In this document: piece after piece, positions 7,544-17,019 of the stretch
Layout: each line of letters opens with the position of its first letter
Position numbering within the stretch: the stretch's first letter is position 1
Source: Cohnella baijiui
GTDB lineage: Bacteria; Bacillota; Bacilli; Paenibacillales; Paenibacillaceae
Reading direction: 5' to 3'
Length of the DNA stretch: 64,000 nucleotides
NCBI RefSeq assembly: GCF_020731285.1
Contig: NZ_JAJFOW010000006.1
Span: 62,001-126,000 of the forward strand
Translations under genes and position numbers: made by a program
Notes under the pieces: model-generated
Seen by the model: only the letters and a program-made list of their open reading frames with translations
Told to the model about the DNA's origin: nothing
The model's database searches: none

Positions 7544-9523
7544 CTAGGATAAATACCGGGGCGCTCCTCCTCCGTACTGGTTCAAATATTGCATCTTGGC
7601 CAGCTCGCGCATCTCGTCGTCGAAACCGTCGAGCTCGTGCAGCAGAGACAGGCGCTCGGACTCGCTGCGTTCGCCGCCGGCGTAGAGCAGCCACTGCGCC
7701 AGATCGTCGGCGGCGCGCGTCCGGTCGAACATGCGGTGATAAAACAGCGAAGCGCGCTCGAGATACGCCTGCGCTTCGAACGGACTGAGGGCGAGCGACC
7801 GCGAGTAGGCCGCGATGGCTTCGTCGTTGCGGTCCATACGCGCCAGCACGGTGCCTAAATTGAACGCGCCTTCGGCGTCGTCCGGCTGCTGCGCGGCATA
7901 GGCGCGGCAGTCCGCCAGCGCCGAGGCGTAGTCGCCCAACCGAAAATAAATAACTCCCCGCAGCCTGAGGATGCGCGTTTGCCCGGCATCCAGCGCGAGG
8001 CCGGCGTCGCAGTCCGCGAGCGCCTCCTCCGGCCGGTCCATGGCGAGCAGGCAGCGGGCGCGCCGCTCATACAGCAGCGCGTTCTCCGGATCGAGCCGGA
8101 TCGCCTTGCCGAACGCCTCCTCGGCGAGCTCTTTGTTATCCATACCGATGTAGAGCTCTCCCATGGCGAACGCCGTCCGGCTCTCCTCGGCCAGGTTGAC
8201 GTCAGCCTGGACGGCCGCCTGCAAATCCAGCATCGCGTCCTCGTAGCGGTCCGCCATGTAGCGGGAGAAGCTTCGGCGCATGAGGAAGTCCGCATTGCCG
8301 TCCAGGGCGATCGCCTTCGTATAAGCCGCCTCCGCCCGGTCGAACCGGGAAGCGTCGATCGCGAGCTCCGCCTGCTGCTTCCAATTCAACGGGTCGTCCG
8401 GCTCGAGCTCCGTCAGCAGTCGGCTGCCCTGCCAGGCTTCGTCGGCACGGCCGGCGTCGCGCAGGACGTCCACTTGCCAGAAGCGGACGACCGTATTGTC
8501 CGGAAATCGCCGCTTGGCCTCTTCCAGCACGTTCAGCGCCTCGGGCCATTGTTCGAGCTTCCGGTAGATGGCGCACTTCTCCATATAGGCCGGAAGCCGG
8601 TCCGGATACCGGGCGATGACGAGATCGAACTGCGTCAGCGCTTCGTCGATATGCCCGCTTTCGCGGAGCAGCCCGCCTTTCCGGTTCAGCAGCTCCTCCG
8701 CGTCCGGATATTCGTCGAGCCCTTGCACGACGGCGGCCATCGCGGCATCGGCGTCGCCCAGCCGCTCAAGCAGCCGCGACTGCTTCAGGCGGAAGCCGTA
8801 CTCGCCGTCGACCTGCGCCAGCGCCTGTCGCACGCCTTCGAACGTATAGCCGGTCCGACGCCTATAATAGAGCAGCCCGCGGTCCGTCTGCGCCCGCAGG
8901 CGGGCCTGCTGCTCGGCGGCCAAGCCGACCTCGGCCAGCGCTTCGCGGATCTTGCCGGCCGCCTCCAGCGCCTCGCCGAGGCGGAACCGCTGCAGCGGCA
9001 CGGCCCTATCCGGATCAGCCACCGCCTCCCGGTAAGCTGTGACCGCGTCCGCGGGCCTTCCGAGTCTGGCGTAAAGGTTGCCGAGCTCGTACTGAACCGT
9101 GCCGCGCTCGTGTCGGCCTGCGCGGTGCAGCGCCTCGTTCAGGTCGCGGACGGCCGCCTCCTCCTTGCCGAGATCGGCCGCCACGACGGCGCGAACGTAC
9201 CACAGCGTATAGGAAGACGGATCGAGGCGGATGGCCTCGTTCAGGTCCGACAATGCCTCCTCGGGCCGATCGATCTCGTGGTAAATGCGGGCTCTGCGCT
9301 CGTAAGCCGCGGCATTCGGACTTGCTTCGAGCAGCCGCGTCAGCGCCTGGAGCCCGCGCGCCGTATGGCCGGCTCCGTGCAGCAGCGCGGCGTATTCGAC
9401 GATCGCGCGCGGCTCCATTCGCGCGGTCCCGAGCTTCTCGTACCAGTACAATGCCCGTTTGGCGTTGCCCTTCCTGCGGTTGTGCGCCGCCAAACGATGC
9501 ATGATGCGTTCACGGATGCGCAT
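7544..9523 (-). CDS. Large tetratricopeptide-repeat protein
   Basis: The 659-residue protein consists almost entirely of TPR units (motifs such as AEEAFGKAIRLDPENALLYE and AIAAYSRSLALSPFEAQAYL), probably 15 or more, with no signal peptide, transmembrane segment or enzymatic domain visible. TPR solenoids mediate protein-protein contacts. The start at 9523 has AGGAGGG six bases upstream. The C-terminal ~60 residues after the repeats end in QYGGGAPRYL and are not TPR-like. It follows a terminator, so it probably has its own promoter. Partner and role are unknown. Confidence 0.9.
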   Translation of the reverse strand: MRIRERIMHRLAAHNRRKGNAKRALYWYEKLGTARMEPRAIVEYAALLHGAGHTARGLQALTRLLEASPNAAAYERRARIYHEIDRPEEALSDLNEAIRLDPSSYTLWYVRAVVAADLGKEEAAVRDLNEALHRAGRHERGTVQYELGNLYARLGRPADAVTAYREAVADPDRAVPLQRFRLGEALEAAGKIREALAEVGLAAEQQARLRAQTDRGLLYYRRRTGYTFEGVRQALAQVDGEYGFRLKQSRLLERLGDADAAMAAVVQGLDEYPDAEELLNRKGGLLRESGHIDEALTQFDLVIARYPDRLPAYMEKCAIYRKLEQWPEALNVLEEAKRRFPDNTVVRFWQVDVLRDAGRADEAWQGSRLLTELEPDDPLNWKQQAELAIDASRFDRAEAAYTKAIALDGNADFLMRRSFSRYMADRYEDAMLDLQAAVQADVNLAEESRTAFAMGELYIGMDNKELAEEAFGKAIRLDPENALLYERRARCLLAMDRPEEALADCDAGLALDAGQTRILRLRGVIYFRLGDYASALADCRAYAAQQPDDAEGAFNLGTVLARMDRNDEAIAAYSRSLALSPFEAQAYLERASLFYHRMFDRTRAADDLAQWLLYAGGERSESERLSLLHELDGFDDEMRELAKMQYLNQYGGGAPRYLS

Positions 9524-9593
9524 GGCGTCCCTCCTGGCATGCAAGTAAAGCGATCCCCGAACGGGCCGGGCCAAGATTGCGCCGCGGCCGAAG

Positions 9594-9625
9594 CGAAAGA
9601 AAGCTGCCGGGACCGTCCGGCAGCT
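9594..9625 (-). terminator. Rho-independent terminator downstream of the 174-residue hypothetical gene
   Basis: Stem AGCTGCCGG/CCGGCAGCT (9602-9610 and 9617-9625), loop of six, followed on the minus strand by TTCTTTC. It begins within a few bases of the stop codon of the gene at 9629-10153. Confidence 0.8.
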
Positions 9626-9628
9626 CTC

Positions 9629-10153
9629 TCATTGCGAATGTTCGTCCGACGCCGGTATGTCTTCCTCGACGGCATATTCGTAATCGTCGATATCGAATAC
9701 TTGAACGGGGATGCTGTTCTGCACGACTTTGTCTTGAAACTCGATATGGTCCGTGAGCACGGGACATTGCAGACGGAGCGAAGCAAGCACCAGCTCCGTC
9801 TCGATCGGATCGAGCATTTCCCCGTACTGCATATTCTCGACGGCGTTCACGACGATCATCGTGACGTTCTCGTTGATCGGCAGCGGGGGGCTTTCCTTCC
9901 AAGGCGCCATCAGGGCGCGCTCGAGCTTCTTTTTGTTGAACGGATCTTCGAAATAGGCGATCATTTCACCGATTTTGCTTTTGACATGGCGGTCGTCGTC
10001 CGGGTCCGGCATGACGGGCTCCGGGCTGTCCTTCATATCGTAAAGCTCCATGATCGTAGAGTAAGGAATCCTGTATTCGACAGGACGTTTCGGCAGAAGC
10101 AGCTGGCCATATATGGCGATCATGACCGCCTCGATGACAAAACGTCGATTCAT
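9629..10153 (-). CDS. Conserved hypothetical cytoplasmic protein, acidic
   Basis: The 174-residue product starts MNRRFVIEAVMIAIYGQLLL, with AGGAGGG nine bases upstream, and ends in an acidic tail (FDIDDYEYAVEEDIPASDEH). No known domain or catalytic motif is recognised. A hydrophobic stretch at residues 6-20 could be an amphipathic helix rather than a signal peptide, since it lacks a cleavage site. I recall similar proteins in Paenibacillus but cannot name a function. It is divergent from the gene at 10308 across a short AT-rich gap holding likely promoters. Confidence 0.75.
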   Translation of the reverse strand: MNRRFVIEAVMIAIYGQLLLPKRPVEYRIPYSTIMELYDMKDSPEPVMPDPDDDRHVKSKIGEMIAYFEDPFNKKKLERALMAPWKESPPLPINENVTMIVVNAVENMQYGEMLDPIETELVLASLRLQCPVLTDHIEFQDKVVQNSIPVQVFDIDDYEYAVEEDIPASDEHSQ

Positions 10154-10307
10154 CTTCGCTAGTCCCTCCTAAAAAGCGGCAAATGACCGTTTGCACATTG
10201 TTTCCCATTATATCATAAATTCGCGTCTGCCATGCCAGCGTATAAGATATAATATGCACAGATCGCGACGCAAGACAACCATTCCGCCGCAAAGGAGTCG
10301 TTTACGC

Positions 10308-10820
10308 ATGCCGGAATTGAGCTTGGATCGGTTCGCCGCTCTGCGAGCGGAACGCGAACTGTCGATCTTTCGGGACGAGATGCTGGCGGCCGGCTACCCG
10401 GCCTTTTACGCATTCGTCGAGCAGTTCAGAGCCGTTCTCAAAGGCTATGCAGACGAGGAAGTTCCGCGCGTAGGGGAGCTGATCGAGCAAGGCAGGAAAA
10501 CATTCCCGGACCCCGGCCGGTTCAGCCCGTCCTGGGCGCGCGTGTGGGAACAGTTCGAGAGCATCGCCGCCGCCAAAAACGAAGCGCTCGCCGCGGTCCG
10601 TCCGGCGGACCGGACCGGCGAATGGCAGGTGCTGATCGACAACCCTTACCGTCCGCAGCAGGTCGTCTGCTATCCCGAGTTGAGCTTCCTGGACGCCGCC
10701 TACGCCTACGGCTATTTCCGCCTCGAGCTGGAGCCGAATGAAGTTTTGAGGCTGCAAAAGGTGGAGCTTGCGCTGCGTGCGCAGGGAGAGCGCGCGGGCG
10801 CCGCGATCCGGTTCGATTAA
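10308..10820 (+). CDS. Hypothetical protein, 170 residues
   Basis: The start Met at 10308 has AAAGGAG ten bases upstream; the upstream part of the open frame lacks protein-like character. The product (MPELSLDRFAALRAEREL...) is alpha-helical in appearance, charged, with no signal peptide or membrane segment. Codon use matches the surrounding GC-rich genes, supporting that it is real. A region around LIDNPYRPQQVVCYPELSFL may be the conserved core. I do not recognise a family. An imperfect GGCC..ACC/GGT..GGGCC hairpin lies just after the stop. Confidence 0.7.
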   Translation: MPELSLDRFAALRAERELSIFRDEMLAAGYPAFYAFVEQFRAVLKGYADEEVPRVGELIEQGRKTFPDPGRFSPSWARVWEQFESIAAAKNEALAAVRPADRTGEWQVLIDNPYRPQQVVCYPELSFLDAAYAYGYFRLELEPNEVLRLQKVELALRAQGERAGAAIRFD

Positions 10821-11057
10821 TCGGCCTACCCGTTCGGGAAAGATACGGTAGGGCCGGCGAAAGAATGTCCGCCCCGCATCTTCACCATCATCCATTTTAT
10901 GCGGCTGCGTAACGTCGGCATCGACGTTTGTCCGCTTTGCGTACGAAAAGGCCGATTTGGACGGGTACCTCGCCGTCCGATCGTTCGTACCGAACGGCTG
11001 GCCCGCCCGTTTAAGCCCGACGCGGCACTTATTCGGACAGAGGAGGCGAAACATCCC

Positions 11058-12020
11058 TTGAAGACGGACATCCAAAGCCGGACGGCGCCGGACATGGCCG
11101 CTTTCCGGTCCGGCGTCGAACGCGCGAAGATCGCGACTTGCTTCGTTCATCAGGGCGGAACGGACCTCTACGCCTACGCCAAGAACGGCAAGTCGGAACA
11201 AGCGCTGCACCGGCTCAACTCGATCACGAAGAGCTTGCTCGCGCTTTTGATCGGCATCGCCCTCGAACGCGGCGAGTTGGACTCGCTCGACGCCCCCGTC
11301 GCGGCGTGGCTCCCGGGCGTTCCCGAAGACAAGCGCGCGATTACGCTGCGGCACTTGATCACGATGACGGACGGCCTCGACTGGCCGGAATGGGGCGACT
11401 GGGACGGTCAGCCGACGCCGATGTACGACAGCCCGAACTGGGTGGCGTTCGTCCTGGGGCGTCTGGTGAAGGCCCCGCCCGGCGCGGCGATGGCGTACAA
11501 CTCGGGCTGCTCACAGCTGCTAAGCGCCGTCCTGCAGCGGGCGACGGGCTTGACGGCGGAGGCGTACGCCGCCCGGCACCTGTTCGCGCCCCTCGGCATC
11601 GAGGACTGGCTCTGGCTCTCCGATACGCAGGGTATCGTCATCGGCGGCTTCGGCCTGTCCCTGAGAGGGCGGGATCTGTTCAAGCTCGGCCTGCTCATGC
11701 TGCGCCGCGGGCTTTGGGAAGGGCGCCAGCTCGTGCCTGCGGCGTGGATCGACCGGATCACCGCTCCGCTTCACCATACGTACGACCATGTCGGCTCTTA
11801 CGGGTATCATTGGTGGATCTATACCGGCGGCACGTCCGAACCGGCGTCACCGCGTACGTATTTCGCAATGGGGTACGGCGGGCAGTACTTGTTCGTCGTC
11901 CCCGAGCGCGAACTCGTCGTGTCGTTCACCAGTCATTTATATCATAAAACATTTATGCCATTACATTTATTTGCGGAAACGTTTTTGCCCGGCGTTCCAC
12001 ATTCATCCACGCCCCGTTAA
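11058..12020 (+). CDS. Serine hydrolase of the beta-lactamase/class C penicillin-binding family
   Basis: The family motifs are in order: SITK (SxxK, nucleophile Ser), YNSG (YxN) and GYGGQY in place of the usual HxG/KTG region. The protein has no clear signal peptide, so it is probably a cytoplasmic esterase or peptidase rather than a resistance enzyme. I choose a TTG start at 11058 because AGGAGG lies ten bases upstream (11041-11046); an ATG at 10899 would add 53 residues of unconvincing sequence. This gives 320 residues. It converges on the OFOR-associated genes across about 110 bases. Confidence 0.85.
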   Translation: MKTDIQSRTAPDMAAFRSGVERAKIATCFVHQGGTDLYAYAKNGKSEQALHRLNSITKSLLALLIGIALERGELDSLDAPVAAWLPGVPEDKRAITLRHLITMTDGLDWPEWGDWDGQPTPMYDSPNWVAFVLGRLVKAPPGAAMAYNSGCSQLLSAVLQRATGLTAEAYAARHLFAPLGIEDWLWLSDTQGIVIGGFGLSLRGRDLFKLGLLMLRRGLWEGRQLVPAAWIDRITAPLHHTYDHVGSYGYHWWIYTGGTSEPASPRTYFAMGYGGQYLFVVPERELVVSFTSHLYHKTFMPLHLFAETFLPGVPHSSTPR

Positions 12021-12130
12021 CCTCCACGAGACAAGCACGAAGAGGACGGAGCCTTCTCCGCCCTCCTGCCTTCGCGCCGTTCCGCCTTATGCGGCAGTGC
12101 ACGACCGCATGCATTTCTCCGCTTCCGCTC

Positions 12131-12487
12131 CTACTCCCGCTCTTCCGCATGCAGCTCGCCGTCCATCAGGACGACGCGCAAGCGCGGATCGTTCCGAAGC
12201 TTCACGTTGGCCATTTTCGCCTCGTGTTCGTCGAGCTCGCAGAGCCGCCAGCGGCCCAGCTCCTGTACCTGCTCCCACTCCGACTTCAGTCGGTCCGTCC
12301 GTTTGGCGTTGCCGGCTTCCGGCGGCAGATACAGCCCGGCCCGCCCGAGCGCCGCGAGGCGTTCCTCATCGTCCGGCGGCGACGGCCAGAGCAAAACGCC
12401 GTAGTACCGGAGCTGATAGCCGTTCGTCTGCATCGCGGCGAGCAGTTCCCCCGTCACGACATGCTTGAGCGCGTAGACCGTCGTCAC
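12131..12487 (-). CDS. Small hypothetical protein coupled to the 2-oxoacid oxidoreductase
   Basis: A GTG start at 12487 overlaps the TGA stop of the upstream oxidoreductase gene (GTGA at 12487-12484), giving a 118-residue product with typical GC-rich codon use. It contains VTGELLAAMQTNGYQL, LLWPSPPDDEERL and a C-terminal DPRLRVVLMDGELHAEERE. No family is recognised; it is soluble and charged. No separate ribosome binding site is obvious, which fits translational coupling. A longer open frame extending upstream of 12487 is only an out-of-frame reading of the oxidoreductase gene. Confidence 0.75.
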   Translation of the reverse strand: MTTVYALKHVVTGELLAAMQTNGYQLRYYGVLLWPSPPDDEERLAALGRAGLYLPPEAGNAKRTDRLKSEWEQVQELGRWRLCELDEHEAKMANVKLRNDPRLRVVLMDGELHAEERE

Positions 12488-14793
12488 AGGTACGGACTCT
12501 CGTGCTTCGCCTTCAGCATGCTCCAGCGGCGCTCGATTTCCCCTTCGAATTCGCGAAGCGTCTCGGCGTACTCCGGCTTCGAGAGATGCCTCGTCTTGCC
12601 CATCATCTTCAGCCAATCCGCGACAGGCACCCGTTTGCCTTTGTCTTCCGGATTGTACGTGATGTTGGTGACGCCGCGCTCGACCTCGTACAGCGGAAAG
12701 AAGCAGGAGTTCACGGCTTGCTCGATGATCGTCGCCCCGTCCTTGTCGTCCGACAGCCAGTTGAGCGGGCACGTGATCAAAATTTTGCCGTACACCATGC
12801 CGACGTTTTGCGCGTACCATTGCGCTTTGGCGGCCTTGCGCAGCAAGTCCTGAGGATTCGCCTCGCTGCCCGTGAACACATAGGGGATGTTCGTCGAAGC
12901 CATGATTTGGGCCGTGTCCTTATGGTGGAACACTTTGCCTCCCTGCTTTTTGCCGACGTTGGACGTCGAGGTGCGGTGGCCGATCGGCGTCGAGTAGCTG
13001 AGCTGCGCGCCGGTGTTCATATAGCCTTCGTTGTCGTACTCGAGGATGATCAGGCGATGGTTGCGCAGCGCCGCCCCGATCGCCGGCCCCATGCCGATGT
13101 CCATGCCGCCGTCGCCCGTAATCATGACGAACGTAAAGTCGTCCTTCAGGCCGAGATGGTCCAGCTCGCCGCGCCGCTTGCGCTCGTGAAACATTTCTAC
13201 GACGCCGGAGAGCGTCGCCGCGCCGTTCTGGAACAGGTTGTGGATGTAGGTGGCTTTGTGCGCGGAGTACGGATACCCCGTCGTCACGACCATCGCGCAG
13301 CCCGTCTGGAACAAGGCGACGATATCGCCCTCGATGCCCTTGAAAAACAGCTCGAGACCCGAGAAGATCCCGCAGCCCGGACAAGCGCCGTGGCCCGGCG
13401 CGATGCGCTTCGGCTTCTTGGTCAGCTGGCGCAGCGGCGGGACGCGGACGTTCACCTTGCCGGAGGCTTCGTCCGGCGTCACGGTGATGAGGCCGGTCTT
13501 CAGATCCTCGTATTTCATCGGCTCGAGTACCGGCTTCGGCGCCTTAGCCGGATCGCCCGGCGTATGGCCGTGATAATCGAATGGCCGCTCGACGAATCCT
13601 TTGGCCGCCGCGTCGATCGCGAATTCGAACAGCTTCAGGCCGTCCTCCGCGTAAAAGTCTTTGCCCCCGAGCCCATAGATCCGGCTGATGACGAGCGTGT
13701 CGCGGTTGCCGTGCGTGTGGAGCGCCGCGCGCACTTCGTTCACCATGTTGCCGCCGTGTCCGCCGTACGAGTCTGCACGATCGCCTACGGTGAGCGCCTT
13801 GACCCCGCGGAGCGCCTCGGCGATCGCTTGTGCCGGGAACGGGCGAATCAGGTTCGGCGAGATCGCGCCCGCCTTGACGCCGTTCGCGCGAAGCTGGTCG
13901 ACGACGTCTTTGATGATCTCCGCGGACGAATTCAGGAGGAATACCGCCACCTCGGCGTCATCCATCCGGTACAGGTCGAGCACCGGATAGTCGCGCCCCG
14001 TCAGCTCCGCGTACTCCCGGCGGATCCGGTCGTATATCTCCTCCGCCTTGTACATGGCCATCGATTGCTGATAGCAGTTGTTAATGTAGTCCGGCTCATT
14101 CATGTAAGGGCCGACTGTGATCGGATGTTCGCGGTCGAGCGCGTGCGCGAAGCCCTCCGGCGGTCGCTCGCCGACGAACTTCAGCACGTCGTCCCGATGC
14201 GCGAACGTGTGCACCCTCCGCTTCTGGTGGCTCGTAAAATAGCCGTCCGAAGCGACGAGCACCGGCAGCCGGACTTCCGGGTCCTCCGCCAGCTTCAACG
14301 CCATCAGATTCATATCGTACACCGCCTGGGGATCGCGGCAGAGCAGAATCGGCCAGCCCGTATTGAGCGCGAAGTACAGATCCGAGTGGTCTCCGTGGAT
14401 GTCTAGCGGCCCCGATACCGACCGGCAGACGAGATTCATCACCATCGGAAACCGCGTCCCCGACTGCACCGGCATTTGCTCCAGCATATACAGGTAGCCG
14501 TTCGCGCTCGTCGCGTTGAAGACGCGGCCCCCGCCGGCCGAAGCGCCGTAGCATACCCCGGCGGAGCCGTGCTCGCCATCGGCAGGAATGAGTACGATGT
14601 CGTGCTGCCCGTTCGCCTTCATCAGATCGAGAAATTGCGCCACCTCGGTCGAAGGCGAGATCGGAAAGTAGCCCATGATGTGATAGTTGATTTGATGCGC
14701 GGCATAGGCGGCCATCTCGTTGCCCGATTCGTAGACGATCCGCTGTTCGACGCTGCCCGCCGGCCCCATTTCCTTGCGAATGTCGAGTGCCAT
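12484..14793 (-). CDS. 2-oxoacid:ferredoxin oxidoreductase, fused alpha and beta subunits
   Basis: The 769-residue protein carries the pyrimidine-binding alpha domains first (GYFPISPSTEV, ADGEHGSAGVCYGASAGG, about residues 1-400) and then a beta-type TPP domain (GHGACPGCGI near 485, GDGGMDIGMG near 585). Enzymes of this family oxidatively decarboxylate pyruvate or another 2-oxoacid to the acyl-CoA, passing electrons to ferredoxin, and work anaerobically or in reverse for CO2 fixation. The partner gamma/delta subunit is encoded immediately upstream. Alpha and beta are usually separate genes, so the fusion is worth noting. The CxxC in PGCG is consistent with the beta-subunit Fe-S ligands. Exact substrate is not determined. 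Confidence 0.92.
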   Translation of the reverse strand: MALDIRKEMGPAGSVEQRIVYESGNEMAAYAAHQINYHIMGYFPISPSTEVAQFLDLMKANGQHDIVLIPADGEHGSAGVCYGASAGGGRVFNATSANGYLYMLEQMPVQSGTRFPMVMNLVCRSVSGPLDIHGDHSDLYFALNTGWPILLCRDPQAVYDMNLMALKLAEDPEVRLPVLVASDGYFTSHQKRRVHTFAHRDDVLKFVGERPPEGFAHALDREHPITVGPYMNEPDYINNCYQQSMAMYKAEEIYDRIRREYAELTGRDYPVLDLYRMDDAEVAVFLLNSSAEIIKDVVDQLRANGVKAGAISPNLIRPFPAQAIAEALRGVKALTVGDRADSYGGHGGNMVNEVRAALHTHGNRDTLVISRIYGLGGKDFYAEDGLKLFEFAIDAAAKGFVERPFDYHGHTPGDPAKAPKPVLEPMKYEDLKTGLITVTPDEASGKVNVRVPPLRQLTKKPKRIAPGHGACPGCGIFSGLELFFKGIEGDIVALFQTGCAMVVTTGYPYSAHKATYIHNLFQNGAATLSGVVEMFHERKRRGELDHLGLKDDFTFVMITGDGGMDIGMGPAIGAALRNHRLIILEYDNEGYMNTGAQLSYSTPIGHRTSTSNVGKKQGGKVFHHKDTAQIMASTNIPYVFTGSEANPQDLLRKAAKAQWYAQNVGMVYGKILITCPLNWLSDDKDGATIIEQAVNSCFFPLYEVERGVTNITYNPEDKGKRVPVADWLKMMGKTRHLSKPEYAETLREFEGEIERRWSMLKAKHESPYL

Positions 14794-14832
14794 AATCCGT
14801 GCTCACCCTTCCTCATCTTCGGAAAATTGGCT

Positions 14833-15837
14833 TCAGATGACCAAGTTGAACCGGTGCGCGACCCGGTGGGCGTCCGCGTAACCTTCCTCCTCCAGCTCGC
14901 TGGACAAGGCGTCGGTCGGACACGCCTGCACGCACTTCAGACAGCCTTTGCAGTACTGATAGTCGATCCCTTGAAGAAACATCTGGGGACGTCCCTTCTT
15001 ATCCGGGAGCTCCTCCCAGACGAAGCAAAAATCGGGGCAAACGTTGTCGCAGGCGGCGCAGTGGATGCACTTGTCGTCGGCGAAGTGCGGCATGCGGCCG
15101 GCGCGGGAAATACTGAGATCCTTCAGGATGCTGTTGCCGGGGTTCGTGATCATGCCGCCGATCGGCTGAGTCTCGTAGCCCAGTACCGGCGTATCCATCC
15201 TCACGAAGTCGGGCATCGATTCGCCTTCCGGCAGCGCGAACGTCCGGAACTTCACCTCGTCGTAGCCCCGGTCGAACGTGCGGAGCGCGGGCTGTACCGC
15301 ACCCGGGTATTTCTTTTCGAGCGAACGCGTGATGACGCCCTTCATGAAGGCCGGGTCCAGGAAGCCGCACAGCCGGAACAGCCCGCCGAGCATCGCCATG
15401 TTGACGCGATTATCTTCCTCGAGCGAGATGCCCGTCGCGTCGACGACCGCGATCGTACCTCCTTTCAGCTTCAGCTGCGTCTGCAGCGCTTCGGGCGTTT
15501 TTTTGGAGTTGACAAGGACGATGCTGTCTTCGTACATGCCGGAAATGACGTTGTTCGTGCGCGAGAGGTTCTCGTGGAAGATGCCGATGACATGGGGCCG
15601 TTCGACCGGCGAGGTGTCGCGGATCCGCGCGTCGGCGGCGCAAAAGCGGATGTGGGCCTTGACGGGGGAGCCTTTCTTCTCGGAGCCGTAGGAGCTGAAG
15701 CTGACGCCGTTCAATCCGGCGCCCATGACGCCGGCTTCGGCCAGCATCTTGCCGGCCAGGTTGGCGCCGAGCCCTCCGATCGATTCCAAGCGGATTTCAA
15801 AAAAGCCGAGTCCGTTCGTCTTTGGTAAGTTCGCCAT
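14833..15837 (-). CDS. 2-oxoacid:ferredoxin oxidoreductase, fused gamma and delta (ferredoxin) subunits
   Basis: The N-terminal ~220 residues match the gamma domain (ESIGGLGANLAGKMLAEAG, FSSYGSEKKGSPVKAHIR). The C-terminal part has two 4Fe-4S motifs, CIHCAACDNVCP and CKGCLKCVQACP, as in the delta subunit. The complex therefore needs only two polypeptides, this one and the alpha-beta fusion 39 bases downstream. Together they form a complete oxidoreductase that reduces ferredoxin. The start at 15837 lacks a well-spaced ribosome binding site; GGGG lies about 14 bases upstream. The operon sits alongside a conventional pyruvate dehydrogenase operon elsewhere in the window, so the two may serve different oxygen conditions. 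Confidence 0.92.
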   Translation of the reverse strand: MANLPKTNGLGFFEIRLESIGGLGANLAGKMLAEAGVMGAGLNGVSFSSYGSEKKGSPVKAHIRFCAADARIRDTSPVERPHVIGIFHENLSRTNNVISGMYEDSIVLVNSKKTPEALQTQLKLKGGTIAVVDATGISLEEDNRVNMAMLGGLFRLCGFLDPAFMKGVITRSLEKKYPGAVQPALRTFDRGYDEVKFRTFALPEGESMPDFVRMDTPVLGYETQPIGGMITNPGNSILKDLSISRAGRMPHFADDKCIHCAACDNVCPDFCFVWEELPDKKGRPQMFLQGIDYQYCKGCLKCVQACPTDALSSELEEEGYADAHRVAHRFNLVI

Positions 15838-15980
15838 GATGCCGCTGATTCCCCTTTCGCGTAAGGATGAACGTGAAATATGGAGATAACCGTGAGCATG
15901 GTGCGAAAGACGTGATCGTGTTTACAATTCGCGATCGTTCGCACAATTCCTTCCAGATCGCGCAAGTTTCGCGAAAACGC

Positions 15981-16907
15981 TTACGGGACGGACGTCCTCG
16001 CAGGTCCGCCCTGCAGGCGCTGCAGCTCCCGCCAGCCGATCCGCACGATCCCTTCGGCGGCCAGGATGCGCCGCACGTCGGGGTCGCGCCAGAAGATCGC
16101 CTCCATCGCCCGCTTTTCCCAGGCGGGATTGAAGGCGCGGAGCTCGTCGGTGCCGTAGGCGGGATGCGTAATCCATTCCGTGACGCCGGGGCGCAGCGCG
16201 CGAATCGTCGCGATGCCTTCTGCCTTCATCGTCTCGTACGTCTCGCCGCAGGCGAGCCCGTAGTCGAACCCCGTACATTCATCGGGCAGCGCAATGCCCC
16301 GCTCCTCCGCTTGACGGACGCGTTGGCGAGCGTGCGCTTCGACATCGGGCGGGAGGGACCGCCCTCCGATTCCCAACGGCCGGCGGGGCAGCCGGAACGG
16401 CAGGCCGTACGTTGCGCATAGATCAAAGGCGATCTCCAGCAGATCCCGGCCGGTATCCAGGCCGTAAAGGCTGCCCATATGGTTGTCGGCGTGGCTGAGC
16501 CGGATCCCGGCACGGAGCGCCGCTTCCGTCTGCGCGGCGAGCTCCTCGCGCACCTCTTCGGGATCCGCCTGAAGCTCCGTCTCCCGGGTCGTCCGGCACA
16601 GCCACCCGCTCCGGTCGGTCAGACTCGCGGTGCGCCCGGCTCGGTTTAACGGTCCCCACCGGTACGGCGCCCACTCGCTGTTCAGCGTCCAATGTATGCC
16701 TACATCGGCACGCGACAGCCCGCGTACGGCCGCGGCGGCGGCGGGCGACCAGGGGCAGGTCATCATGATCGTCGCCGAATCGACCGCTCCTTCCGCCAGC
16801 AGATTCGCCACCGCTTCGTTGGAGGATCGGCAGAGGCCGAAATCGTCCGCGTTGACGATGAGCAGCCGATCCGTTTTGCCGTATCCCAACCGTTCGGACG
16901 TAAGCAC
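15981..16907 (-). CDS. ChbG/HpnK (YdjC-like) carbohydrate deacetylase
   Basis: The 308-residue protein has the metal-binding motif NADDFG near the N-terminus and HADNHMG in the middle, both typical of YdjC-family deacetylases that remove acetyl groups from N-acetylated sugars such as diacetylchitobiose. A GTG start at 16907 is supported by AGGAGGAGG nine bases upstream. It is divergent from the MFS gene at 17020. There are no neighbouring chitin or cellobiose uptake genes, so the substrate is uncertain. Confidence 0.87.
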   Translation of the reverse strand: MLTSERLGYGKTDRLLIVNADDFGLCRSSNEAVANLLAEGAVDSATIMMTCPWSPAAAAAVRGLSRADVGIHWTLNSEWAPYRWGPLNRAGRTASLTDRSGWLCRTTRETELQADPEEVREELAAQTEAALRAGIRLSHADNHMGSLYGLDTGRDLLEIAFDLCATYGLPFRLPRRPLGIGGRSLPPDVEAHARQRVRQAEERGIALPDECTGFDYGLACGETYETMKAEGIATIRALRPGVTEWITHPAYGTDELRAFNPAWEKRAMEAIFWRDPDVRRILAAEGIVRIGWRELQRLQGGPARTSVP

Positions 16908-16960
16908 CGGTCGTCGCCTCCTCCTTTATCGTATGACGGGTTCCCCTTTCTATTGCAGGT

Positions 16961-16969
16961 TGATATAAT
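16961..16969 (+). promoter_or_regulatory. Extended -10 promoter for the MFS gene
   Basis: TGATATAAT (16961-16969) is an extended -10 element (TGnTATAAT), 51 bases before the MFS start codon. No good -35 is seen at the expected place (TTCCCC), which fits an extended -10 promoter. Confidence 0.6.
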
Positions 16970-17019
16970 GGACCTCGCTTGGAAAATATGACTGATCGTT
17001 GCAAAGGAGAACCGTTCCG

